Shown here: one piece after another, positions 1 through 9,173 of the stretch | Layout: every line of letters begins with the position of its first letter | How positions within the stretch are numbered: the first letter of the stretch is position 1 | Source of the DNA: Opitutia bacterium UBA7374 | GTDB taxonomy: Bacteria > Verrucomicrobiota > Verrucomicrobiia > Opitutales > Coraliomargaritaceae | NCBI GenBank assembly: GCA_002469895.1 | Contig: DKOA01000038.1 | Coordinates: 1 to 17,462, forward strand | Direction of reading: 5' to 3' | Length of the DNA stretch: 17,462 nt | Translations under genes and position numbers: made by a program | The notes under the pieces: model-generated | What the model was told of the DNA's origin: nothing | What the model saw: the letters and a program-made list of their open reading frames with translations, nothing else | Databases searched by the model: none

Positions 1-464
1 TCGTAGTAGAAGTCTTGGGTGGAGGGCTTGTTCCCGGTCGCGCGGAATTCAGCATCGCTGAAGGTGAGGGAGGCGGCGCGTAGTTCGCGTTCCGCCTGGC
101 GGATCTCTTTGTCCAGTTGCCGGAGGGCGCGGCGGGTTTCCACGCCGGGGCGCTGGCGGATGGATGCCTCCCGCAGGCGGATTCTTTCGGCGGAGAGGGC
201 CTCCAGTTGGTTGGCTTGGTCCTTCGGCTCGAAGACGTGGAGGGTTTGGGGTTTTCCGGTGAGGAAACTGATGTTGAGAAAGGGGGCTTCCGGAGAAAGG
301 AGCGCGCGGCTGCCGTTGAGGACGATGTGGCCAAGGAGAAGCGCGGCGGTCAGGACGATGCCGTAAGCGGGCAGGCGGAAGCAGCAGCGTACGAGGGTCT
401 CCCGGAATTTGCGCCGGGTGGTCTTCTTGGCCAGGGGGTGCGGTGTGGTGTCCATCGAAGGCAT
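1..464 (-). CDS. pstA: Phosphate ABC transporter permease PstA, N-terminal part (cut by the left edge)
   Basis: An open minus-strand frame runs from an ATG at 464 off the left edge, giving about 154 residues. The pstC stop codon lies in the same frame 15 nt upstream and no start codon lies between, so the start must be 464 or the ATG at 455. The protein begins MPSMDTTPHPLAKK and has one membrane segment, about residues 36-52 (YGIVLTAALLLGHIVL). A charged, helix-forming stretch rich in Glu, Arg and Gln follows from about residue 80. The canonical permease core would lie beyond the window. The identity rests mainly on position, third after pstS and pstC, and on the matching TM1-plus-insertion layout of PstC. 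PstA is the second channel subunit of the Pst importer. No Shine-Dalgarno sequence is visible. Confidence 0.82.
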   Translation of the reverse strand, partial: MPSMDTTPHPLAKKTTRRKFRETLVRCCFRLPAYGIVLTAALLLGHIVLNGSRALLSPEAPFLNISFLTGKPQTLHVFEPKDQANQLEALSAERIRLREASIRQRPGVETRRALRQLDKEIRQAERELRAASLTFSDAEFRATGNKPSTQDFYY

Positions 465-479
465 GCGTGAGCGGCTGGA

Positions 480-2294
480 TCAGTTGTTCCCGGGCGGCAT
501 CCGCCGGTCCAGCCGCAGGGCAATAAAGTTGACCAGGAGGGAGAGGAGGAGGAGGACGATCCCGACCATGAAGAGGGCCCGGTAGTGGAGGCTGCCGCGG
601 ACGACTTCTCCCATCTCCTGGGCGATGATGCCGGTCATGGTGTGGGCTGGCTGGAAGAGGACGGCGAGGCCTTCGGTGAAGTCAGGTATCTTGATACGGT
701 TGCCGGCGCAGAGGAGGACGATCATGGTTTCCCCGACGACGCGGCCTAAGGCGAGCATGACGGCAGAGAGGATGCCGAAGAAGGCTCCGGGCAGGATGAC
801 GCGGAAGATTGTCTGGCTGCCGGTGGCGCCGGCGGCGAGGGAGGCCTCCTTGATCTCTCGCGGGATGTTCCCGATGGCCTGGCAGGTCAGGGTGAAGATG
901 GTGGGAACGGCCATGAAGGCGAGCAGGCAGGCGGCGGTGAGGGCGTTGAGTTGTGTTTGTGGCGGAAGGAAGGGTATCCAGCGGAGCCATGCGGAGCCGG
1001 CGGCCTGCTGAAGGAGTTGCCCGAGGACGAGGACTCCGAAGAAGCCGAGGACAACTGTGGGGATGGCGGAGACGAGTTCAATGGAGGGCTTGATCCAGAG
1101 GCGTTCGCGCGGCGAGGCCAGTTGTTCGCTATAGATGGCGGCACCGACGCCGACGGGGACAGCTAGGCAAAGGGCCATGGCGGCGACGAGGAGGGAACCG
1201 GAGAGGAGGGGGAGTATGCCGAACCAGTCCTGGCGACTGCTGGCGGTGATCCATTGCTTGCCAGCGAGGAAGTTGCCGAGGGCGGCAAGGACGGAGTAGG
1301 CATCGTCGGGGTTCCACTGGCGGAGTTTCTCGAGGTGGGCGCGGCGTCCGGTGAGGAAGGGTTCGTTGGCTTGCTGGAATTCTTGCCAGAGGGTTTGCAG
1401 TGACTCGTGTTCGGGGGGGTCGAAGAGGTGGGTGGCCGCGAGGATGGAGCGGATGCGGGCGTCCATTTCGGCGAGCCGTTCGGCGTGTTCTTCAAGGTCG
1501 GCGGCGAGGGTGGGGTCGAGCCGGGGGGAAGCATCGGGCCGAAGGCTGTTCTGGATGGTGGCGCATTCTTTTTCGAGGAGGCGGATGTAGTCTTTCCGGA
1601 AGTCCGGTGGGAGGGGGGCGCCGGAGTGGATGCGGTCGGCTCGTTTCATGAGTTGCTCGGAGAGAAGGGGGCTGATCTCGGGTTGGGCGGCCTCGGCGCG
1701 GAGCAGGAGCACGTAGGCGGAGCGGTCTTCGGTGGTTGTCGGGCCGGCGGGACCGGCGAGGTCGCGGATGCGCCCGCTGGTGTTTTGCAGGGTCTGGCGG
1801 AGGTTTTCTTCGGTGATCCAGCGGTCGCGCGTGGCGGTGGCAAGGGCGGCTTTGGCGAGGATTGTTTGGTGCAGGGCTTGACCGGCTTGGCGGTAGCCCT
1901 TGAACAGCGCCCGGCTGTCGGCCCTGGCAAGGCGGAGTTCGATCATTGCGGGCGGGAGGCCGTCCTCCTGCATTTGCCGGATCCATTCGGCGCGGAGGGA
2001 GGTGAGCATGCGGTTGAGTGCAAGGTATTGGTTTTGCCGCTCGCGCATGAGGTCGACATATTCAATGCCGGATTTTCTATATTGTTCGAGGCTTTCTCTG
2101 TGGAGTTTGAAGAAGCCGGTGCCCTCCTTGACCAGAAAGACTGTGATCAGTGCGAGCAGGAGGAGAGCGAGTAGTGCGGACTGCCCGAAGCAGGCCTTGA
2201 TCAGGCTTTCTTGGCCGAGCCAGCGCAGGTGCTTAGGAGGTGTTTTGAAGCGGGGCGTCTGCAAATCTGGCGTGACTGTGCGGTTTTCTGGCAT
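480..2294 (-). CDS. pstC: Phosphate ABC transporter permease PstC with large periplasmic insertion
   Basis: This 604-residue protein is the PstC channel subunit of the Pst importer in the inner membrane. TM1 lies at about 39-56. Residues 60-355 form a charged, mostly helical periplasmic insertion. The normal permease core follows at 358-596 with several membrane segments. The cytoplasmic EAA loop that docks the ATPase is clear at 483-504 (EASLAAGATG then FRVILPGA). GRVVGET at 517-523 is also typical of PstC. A usual PstC has about 300 residues; longer forms with an insertion after TM1 are known in other bacteria. The gene starts 48 nt after the pstS stop and ends 15 nt before the pstA start, so the three are probably co-transcribed. 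The start at 2294 leaves a normal cytoplasmic N-terminus before TM1. GC is high, like the rest of the left part. Confidence 0.95.
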   Translation of the reverse strand: MPENRTVTPDLQTPRFKTPPKHLRWLGQESLIKACFGQSALLALLLLALITVFLVKEGTGFFKLHRESLEQYRKSGIEYVDLMRERQNQYLALNRMLTSLRAEWIRQMQEDGLPPAMIELRLARADSRALFKGYRQAGQALHQTILAKAALATATRDRWITEENLRQTLQNTSGRIRDLAGPAGPTTTEDRSAYVLLLRAEAAQPEISPLLSEQLMKRADRIHSGAPLPPDFRKDYIRLLEKECATIQNSLRPDASPRLDPTLAADLEEHAERLAEMDARIRSILAATHLFDPPEHESLQTLWQEFQQANEPFLTGRRAHLEKLRQWNPDDAYSVLAALGNFLAGKQWITASSRQDWFGILPLLSGSLLVAAMALCLAVPVGVGAAIYSEQLASPRERLWIKPSIELVSAIPTVVLGFFGVLVLGQLLQQAAGSAWLRWIPFLPPQTQLNALTAACLLAFMAVPTIFTLTCQAIGNIPREIKEASLAAGATGSQTIFRVILPGAFFGILSAVMLALGRVVGETMIVLLCAGNRIKIPDFTEGLAVLFQPAHTMTGIIAQEMGEVVRGSLHYRALFMVGIVLLLLSLLVNFIALRLDRRMPPGNN

Positions 2295-2342
2295 GGAGTT
2301 TTAGGATTGGGACGCTGGTGCCCGGCAAGGAGGCGGCTGGAA

Positions 2343-3158
2343 TCAGTAGAGGGGGATGTAATGCACCCGAGAGACGATAGCCTGGCCCTCCGGGCTGAGG
2401 ACGAAACCGATGAAGTCGTTGAGCAGGGGGCGAAGGGGTTGGTTCTTGTTGATGTAGAGGTAGAGGGGGCGGGCGACGGGGTAGGGGCGTTCGGCAGGCA
2501 TGCGCCCGTCGACGGGCAGGATTTTGATGCCCCGGCGGTAGATGTAGGCGAGCCCGACGTAGCCGATGCCTCCGGGATTGCGGGCGACTTCCTCGGCGAT
2601 GCGCTCGTTGCCGGCCATTTTAAGGGTGTCGGTGCCGTAGTCGCGGGAGGACATGGCGAGTTGCTGGAATGCCTTGTAGGTGCCGGATGCGGTGTTGCGG
2701 GTGTAGGCGGAGAGGGAGCCGGGACGGTTGCCGAGCGCGGCCCAGTCGGCGACGTCTCCGGTAAAGACGCTCTCGACCTGCCGCAAGGTGATGTTCCGGA
2801 GGGGGTTGGCCTCGTTGACGATGATGGCAATGCCGTCGGTGGCGATTTGAATGGGAGTGAGGGCGACGCCGCGGGAACGAGCCTTGGCCAGTTCCATTTC
2901 GTTGGCCTGGCGGGAGGACATGCCGATTTCAGCTTTGCCGTCGATCAGGGAGGCGATGCCGGTGGAGGAACCTTCAGCGGCGATTTCGAAGGCGACTTCG
3001 GTGCCTCGGGTCTGCATACGGGCTTTGAAGGCCTCGGCCAGCTGCGGGACGAGTTTCGCCCCGAGGGTGTCGGAGCCCTTGATGAGGATGGTTCCGGCGG
3101 GGAGTGCTGGGACCGCAAGAATGAGGGACGTTGCTATGAGAAAGAGTTTCTGGATCAT
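2343..3158 (-). CDS. pstS: Periplasmic phosphate-binding protein PstS
   Basis: This 271-residue protein captures phosphate in the periplasm and delivers it to PstC/PstA. I place the start at 3158 because the protein then begins MIQKLFLIATSLILAVPALPA, a signal peptide probably cut after residue 21. The same frame opens at 3257, but those extra 33 residues show no protein character and would run through the putative Pho box. Family motifs are GSDT at 28-31, GSSTGI at 63-68, SSR at 81-83, ATDGIAIIVN at 106-115 and RNTASGTYKAF at about 154-164. These are the phosphate-contact loops of PstS-like proteins. There is no lipobox cysteine, so the mature form should be soluble. It is the first gene of the minus-strand pst operon and is divergent from the PiT-like gene. 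Confidence 0.93.
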   Translation of the reverse strand: MIQKLFLIATSLILAVPALPAGTILIKGSDTLGAKLVPQLAEAFKARMQTRGTEVAFEIAAEGSSTGIASLIDGKAEIGMSSRQANEMELAKARSRGVALTPIQIATDGIAIIVNEANPLRNITLRQVESVFTGDVADWAALGNRPGSLSAYTRNTASGTYKAFQQLAMSSRDYGTDTLKMAGNERIAEEVARNPGGIGYVGLAYIYRRGIKILPVDGRMPAERPYPVARPLYLYINKNQPLRPLLNDFIGFVLSPEGQAIVSRVHYIPLY

Positions 3159-3231
3159 GGGCGGGGGCGTATGGTGCGGTATAAGATGTTGAAGCCGGTC
3201 TGCTTGGAAACCGAAAAACGGATTACGGATC

Positions 3232-3247
3232 GTTACAATCGTGTTAC
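3232..3247. promoter_or_regulatory. Putative Pho box between pstS and the PiT-like gene
   Basis: On the pstS strand the sequence reads GTAACACGATTGTAAC, two GTAAC half-sites exactly 11 bp apart. Paired direct repeats with 11-bp periodicity are the known layout of PhoB/PhoP binding sites. The site lies 73 nt before the pstS start and 85 nt before the divergent PiT-like start, so it could serve both. It differs by one base in 16 from the element at 9067-9082. Assignment to PhoB is inference, because the half-site is not identical to the E. coli TGTCA motif. Confidence 0.65.
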
Positions 3248-3332
3248 GCCCGGTCAATAAGTTGTGGCAGGGAGCTGGTTTTTTCGCTTGGCTTGGATGG
3301 AGTGCTTGTCTTAGTAGGTCGTAAACCTGCCT

Positions 3333-4448
<1,116 letters not shown>

Positions 4449-4556
4449 GGCCGGATGGCGGCCGCTGCCTGAGGGTTGCCGGCAGGGTAATTGTTGGTAG
4501 GATTCTGCAGAAGGCAGAGGCTAGGTGACTGTTCTGCAACGCCTTCGCGGAGGATT

Positions 4557-4572
4557 GTTACGTACGTGTGAC
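4557..4572. promoter_or_regulatory. Putative Pho box upstream of the TonB receptor gene
   Basis: The plus strand reads GTTACGTACGTGTGAC: half-sites GTTAC and GTGAC 11 bp apart. Read on the other strand it is GTCAC-N6-GTAAC, the same design as the elements at 3232 and 9067. It also forms an imperfect inverted repeat (ATTGTTAC / GTGACAAT, 4554-4575), so a dimeric repressor site is an alternative. A good -10 candidate lies 21 nt downstream, which fits an activator-dependent promoter without its own -35. Confidence 0.55.
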
Positions 4573-4593
4573 AATCGTCGGCCTGCAGCATAT

Positions 4594-4599
4594 TAAAAT
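4594..4599 (+). promoter_or_regulatory. Candidate -10 box of the TonB receptor promoter
   Basis: TAAAAT matches the sigma-70 TATAAT consensus at five of six positions in an otherwise GC-rich intergenic region. It is 21 nt after the putative Pho box and would give a leader of about 90 nt before the ATG at 4695. No convincing -35 is present, as expected if PhoB-type activation replaces it. Confidence 0.4.
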
Positions 4600-4694
4600 T
4601 GTGCTCGGGGGGCTGTTTTGCAGCATCATGTCGATCAGAAATTGCCGCACCGGTGGTTGTCCATGCGCGCAGGTTGACTCTTTAAACAAGCCTA

Positions 4695-7600
4695 ATGAAT
4701 CCACGAAACAAGTCACGCATTTGGGCCCTTGGTGCCCTGATTTTATTTCTCGTGCCGGGGGCCTTCGCTTTGAAGTTTGAGATACCGAAGGAGCTTCAGG
4801 AGGAGGCGGAGATCCAAAGGGAGGCGGAGGCGCAGGAGCGTGATCGCCTCTTGCGGGAGGTCTACGAGGGAGAATCGGGCGCGGCTGCCGGGGCGGGGGG
4901 TTCGGGCATGGCATTTGACACCGGGGAGGCGGCCGATGCTACAGCCGATGGCAGTGCCGATGCTGGCCTGGAGCCAACTACGGATCGCGCTGGGTCAGAT
5001 CCGGCGGGTGACTTTGGCGAGGAGGAGATCCCGGTTTTTCAGGCGGTTGCCGTTTCCGGATCGGGAGAGCCCGCCGCGACCGGCATGATTGCCGGGCAGG
5101 TGTTCAACAAGGAGAGCGGTGAGCCGTTGGGTGGTGTGGCCATACTTCTGGAGGGCACTGACATCGGCTCGATCACTGACATAAACGGCAACTATCGTAT
5201 TAATGATATACCGGCTGGTCAGTACACGGTATCCTTTATTAAAAGTGGTTTCATTGAAGCGAGCGTCACCGATATGGCTGTTCTTGATGAGGAAAACAGC
5301 AGGCTCGATTTTGCATTGCCACCGAGACCAGCAGAAATGTCCGACGAAGTTTTTGAACTTCAGGACTACGTGGTTACAGCAGATGAAGTAATGAGTCAGA
5401 ATGTGGCTCTCTTGGCTCTTCGGCAGCAGTCAATCGCAACAATCGATGCGTTGAGTTCAGAAGATTTCTCCAAGTTCGCTGCAAGTGATGTTGCAGAAGC
5501 AGTTACGAAAATCAGTGGTGCTACAGTGAGTGATGGCAAGTATTTGGTCATGCGAGGTTTGAATGACCGCTACAACACCACCTTGATCAATGGCGTTCGT
5601 CTGCCTAGCCCGGATCCGGATCGCAAGGCAGTGGCATTGGACATTTTTCCAACCAGTTTGATCGACAGCATCATTGCACGAAAGACCTACACCTCAGATA
5701 TGTCAGGAGAGTCTTCAGGCGGCTCCGTTGATTTACGCACCAAGAGCGTGCCCGATGAGCCATTCGTGAAATTCTCAATTGGCATGGGAGGTCAGCACAC
5801 TTCCGGGCATACAGACACCTTTCTTGCGGATCCAGAGCAAGTTTCACTGATGGACTGGCTAAACGGCAATGATTATCGTGGATACGGTCATGAGCCCGGA
5901 TCTACAGCTATTCAGTCATCGTATCCAAATACAGTCGGCTCAGCCGATTTTCCCAAGATGGCCCCCGTATTGGGGGGGCAGTCTAGGTACGGGGATCGAA
6001 GTTATGGCTTTTCTGCAGGAGCTAGTATGCAAGTTAACGACTGGTTGTCACTTGGCGGGGTCTTGGGAGCTAAGGTTGGTGATAAGAAACGTACTAAATT
6101 CACAGAATTGAACAAGGTTAGCATTAAGCAAGGCGATCCGGTTTTAGGCCAGTCTGCATTATCCGGCAACACAACTCCATCGGCTGTGGAGTTTGTTGGG
6201 TTAGATGGGCACGGGGCAACCAAGTCAGAGCAAGAATACTCAGCATCTTTGCTGTTTGGGCTAGGTGCCAGAATCCAGGAGCACTCCGAGATAAATTACT
6301 CCTTTTTGCGCACAGAGACGTTTTCATCCTCTGCGGAGGTGGTTTTATACACGCGATACGAGGAGGATATCGATATTGATGGTGTGGCTAATGCCGAACC
6401 CGGGTTTTATAATTACTTGGACACAGAACTTAGCGCGGAAGAGCGTTTACTCCGGGCTCACCAACTTGAGGGTAAGCACCAGTTCGACTTTGGTATGGTT
6501 GAGGATCTAGAGTTTACTTGGTTCTACACAGATGCCTACATGGAACAGGCAGAGGCGGATCAACGTGTTATTGGAGAATTTCTTCCGGATTTCGGCACTT
6601 TTGCCGGGGATCCTGGTCTGCCTCCAGTCACGCGCTTCCAGCGGGAAACGGATCAGAATAGCACCATGCAGGGCTTTGGCTTAGGTCGACAGGTTGAATT
6701 CTGGGATGGCGTTTACTGGGACATGCGCTTGGGTTACTCGAGCGAGGAGTCCGAGCGTGACTTTACGCAATTAGAATCGAGGATTAAGAATGACGGTTTT
6801 GTCAGTAATCTGCAATTAGCTGGTGTACCTTTGGCAAATCCAGCTGCTTCGAGTCCTGGTGGTGTTCAAATCGTCTATCAAGCGGCTCCGGGTAGAACAT
6901 TTGAGGGCTTGGATTGGTTCAGCGAAGATTTTACCACGGTGGATCCACTCGTCCGCAAGCTCTTTGATAAAGCGTTTAAGAGTGTAGATGAAAAGCTGGC
7001 CGCTGCAGAAAAAGACTTAAATCTACTGACGAATGCAGTTACAAACGCAGAAAATGCTTTTAGCACTAGCTACGGGGACCTTGCTGATGGGGTAGAGGCA
7101 AACTCATGGAATACTATTTTTGTACCATTACTTGGTGTATCTCCTTTCGACTTATCTAAAATGGATCCGAATACTGCGGGTTTTAACGCGAATTACGCGG
7201 AAGAATATCGCAGTTTGTTATCTTCTGTTACCAACGGAATACTTTATTATAACAGCTCTCAGTTATCTTCGGTTGCCGACAATGTTGCGCAGAGCTACGA
7301 AGATGTAGCAGACGCTCAGCAAGCGTTAAGCGAATCATCTGCCCCAGGTCAGGTGAGTGCTTTGCAAACAGACAAAGCAACACTCACTGCTGAGCAGGTT
7401 GCGTACATTTCTGCGGCAAACCAGCTTTTATCGGACATTGCCTCAATGCCGGCATTGGCGACTGATGCTACGGCTTTTCCCACCTTCAGTTTTTTTGGCG
7501 ATGATAACTATATTTTAAAGACGCCTGCCGGGTTTTCCATCTATGGCGACAGTTCACCAACCGGATCGGCTTTGCAGTTTTCCACGGTAGATGGGAAATT

Positions 7601-8936
7601 TTCTGCTGTGGGCCAAGAGGAGGTAGAGAGCTTTTTTATCTCGAATGACCTCAAGTTTTCAAAAGTCCCTTTTATCGATTCAATACGAGTAGCCGGTGGT
7701 TATCGATGGGAGTCTACCGTTTTATCGTATTCTCTGCGGGAGCCCCTGCCGGGCGAGCCGCCTCCAGTGTCCGGCGATGGTGCCGGGATAAGCCCGCTTG
7801 TTGTTGAAGGCAGTGAAATTGACCAGGATGATTCACTTAACTTCCTCTCATTCATCTTTAATATTACGGAAAACTTAAAATTTACTTTTTCGCGATCTGC
7901 GACCGTGGCAAAGCCCACATTTCGTGAGATTGCACCATTTCCTATTTTCAACCTAACAGATCGCAGTGTGGAAATCGGCAATTCCGGGCGGACCTTGCGA
8001 TCAGCAAATCAATACGATGATTGGGTCAACCGAACCGGCGATTTTGCCGGTAAGGAGGATAGTGACCCGGATTTGGCGGAGAAATTTGTTCTGCCGCCGG
8101 ACTTTTCAGGCTTGGAGATCGCAAACGTAGAGAACACTGATTTTCGTGTAGAATATTTTACACCACTTGATGGATTAGTTGCTCTCGGCTACTTTAAGAA
8201 GTCGATCGGGCAACCGATTGAACGGGTTCTCGCCTACAATCAGAATGGGATCGATGTAAATACCTATGTCAATAATAACAATGACGCGGATCTTCAGGGT
8301 TACGAAATTGAGCTGCAACAAAATCTGGGTATTTTGGGTGATTCTTTTCTTGGCGTGCCTCTGAGCTGGATAACACTGGGGGGTAACTATACACTTTTGG
8401 ACGCAGAAGTGATGCGATCCGAGTTCGAGATGAACAACTTGACGAACCAACGGTTTAACGAGCAACTCAAAGACCCCGGTATCTTTCAAGATGGCGGACA
8501 ATACGACACGCGTCCTCTGTACGATCAACCCGAATATGTAGCGAATGCCTTCCTTACTTTATCGATTGAACCAACCGGCACGTCCCTAACTCTTTCAAGT
8601 AATTGGGTCGGGAAGCAACTGGATCGTGCCGGTGGCCTGAGTGAGAATGTAAACGCCGGTGGTTCCGGCGATATTTATTGGGATGAGTTCTCTTCCCTAA
8701 ACTTTGTTTTGGAGCAATCCATCGGAGATCATTGGAAGATTAAATTTGCAGTTAAGAATTTAGACAGTCCGGTCCGCACTTTGTACGAAGATGATATTTT
8801 TAGAGAGGCTCTTCTTGACGACACTGCACGGGTTAACCCAGGCAGCGAAGCCGTTAATGATCAGTATCTTGCCAATTTCCGGGAGCAGCACACAATAGAG
8901 CCTACCTACAGCATCTCCATCAGTGGTACCTTTTAG
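4695..8936 (+). CDS. Large TonB-dependent outer-membrane receptor with CarboxypepD_reg-like domain
   Basis: This 1413-residue outer-membrane active transporter starts with a signal peptide (cut after AFA, residue 25) and a Glu/Ala/Gly-rich acidic linker (27-125). A carboxypeptidase-regulatory-like beta-sandwich lies at about 130-208 (GQVFNKESGEPLGGV, NGNYRINDIPAGQYTV). A TonB-box-like YVVTA is at 225-229. The plug spans about 235-350, with MRGLNDRYNTTLINGVRLP and GGSVDLRTK as hallmarks. The beta-barrel runs to the C-terminus, which ends in SISGTF with the terminal Phe used for BAM insertion. Residues about 752-928 are an unusual helix-rich insertion. The ligand cannot be read from sequence; the putative Pho box upstream suggests phosphate or an organophosphate. 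GC falls sharply near codon 150. The gene is alone in its transcript or reads into the gene at 9174 across 237 nt. Confidence 0.93.
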   Translation: MNPRNKSRIWALGALILFLVPGAFALKFEIPKELQEEAEIQREAEAQERDRLLREVYEGESGAAAGAGGSGMAFDTGEAADATADGSADAGLEPTTDRAGSDPAGDFGEEEIPVFQAVAVSGSGEPAATGMIAGQVFNKESGEPLGGVAILLEGTDIGSITDINGNYRINDIPAGQYTVSFIKSGFIEASVTDMAVLDEENSRLDFALPPRPAEMSDEVFELQDYVVTADEVMSQNVALLALRQQSIATIDALSSEDFSKFAASDVAEAVTKISGATVSDGKYLVMRGLNDRYNTTLINGVRLPSPDPDRKAVALDIFPTSLIDSIIARKTYTSDMSGESSGGSVDLRTKSVPDEPFVKFSIGMGGQHTSGHTDTFLADPEQVSLMDWLNGNDYRGYGHEPGSTAIQSSYPNTVGSADFPKMAPVLGGQSRYGDRSYGFSAGASMQVNDWLSLGGVLGAKVGDKKRTKFTELNKVSIKQGDPVLGQSALSGNTTPSAVEFVGLDGHGATKSEQEYSASLLFGLGARIQEHSEINYSFLRTETFSSSAEVVLYTRYEEDIDIDGVANAEPGFYNYLDTELSAEERLLRAHQLEGKHQFDFGMVEDLEFTWFYTDAYMEQAEADQRVIGEFLPDFGTFAGDPGLPPVTRFQRETDQNSTMQGFGLGRQVEFWDGVYWDMRLGYSSEESERDFTQLESRIKNDGFVSNLQLAGVPLANPAASSPGGVQIVYQAAPGRTFEGLDWFSEDFTTVDPLVRKLFDKAFKSVDEKLAAAEKDLNLLTNAVTNAENAFSTSYGDLADGVEANSWNTIFVPLLGVSPFDLSKMDPNTAGFNANYAEEYRSLLSSVTNGILYYNSSQLSSVADNVAQSYEDVADAQQALSESSAPGQVSALQTDKATLTAEQVAYISAANQLLSDIASMPALATDATAFPTFSFFGDDNYILKTPAGFSIYGDSSPTGSALQFSTVDGKFSAVGQEEVESFFISNDLKFSKVPFIDSIRVAGGYRWESTVLSYSLREPLPGEPPPVSGDGAGISPLVVEGSEIDQDDSLNFLSFIFNITENLKFTFSRSATVAKPTFREIAPFPIFNLTDRSVEIGNSGRTLRSANQYDDWVNRTGDFAGKEDSDPDLAEKFVLPPDFSGLEIANVENTDFRVEYFTPLDGLVALGYFKKSIGQPIERVLAYNQNGIDVNTYVNNNNDADLQGYEIELQQNLGILGDSFLGVPLSWITLGGNYTLLDAEVMRSEFEMNNLTNQRFNEQLKDPGIFQDGGQYDTRPLYDQPEYVANAFLTLSIEPTGTSLTLSSNWVGKQLDRAGGLSENVNAGGSGDIYWDEFSSLNFVLEQSIGDHWKIKFAVKNLDSPVRTLYEDDIFREALLDDTARVNPGSEAVNDQYLANFREQHTIEPTYSISISGTF

Positions 8937-9066
8937 TTGTCTGCTGAAAGTAGGAGAGATAAAATCCTGTACGCCGCTGCACCTACACCTTGAAGTGCCT
9001 GAACTGTGTGCGTGCAGCTGGATTAGTGTCCTTGTTCATTTAATAAAAATGATTTTTTGGGCGATC

Positions 9067-9082
9067 GTAACATGATTGTAAC
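9067..9082. promoter_or_regulatory. Putative Pho box upstream of the secreted beta-helix protein gene
   Basis: The plus strand reads GTAACATGATTGTAAC, two GTAAC half-sites 11 bp apart. It is identical to the pstS element except for one base (T for C at position 7) and has the same orientation relative to its gene. It lies 91 nt before the start at 9174. The rest of 8937-9173 is AT-rich and holds a short inverted repeat (CTTTGT 9096-9101 with ACAAAG 9116-9121) around a possible -10, TAGATA at 9111-9116. No clear terminator for the receptor gene was found there. Confidence 0.65.
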
Positions 9083-9173
9083 CATTGTTGCGCGGCTTTG
9101 TTACCTGATCTAGATACAAAGTACATTCAATCTAACTCGGATTGAGCATTAATCGAACAAAATTGCTAATAAT

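Noticed and set aside
1407..2174. Long plus-strand open frame (255 residues) opposite pstC
   Set aside because: Antisense shadow of a GC-rich gene: Gly/Glu-rich, no recognisable domain, wholly inside the well-supported pstC.
2343..3257. Longer 304-residue form of PstS starting at 3257
   Set aside because: The extra 33 residues do not look like protein, they place the signal peptide internally, and they overlap the putative Pho box. The ATG at 3158 gives a normal signal peptide.
2211..3260. Long plus-strand open frame (349 residues) opposite pstS
   Set aside because: Antisense shadow with Gly/Asp/Val-biased composition and no motifs; pstS on the other strand is certain.
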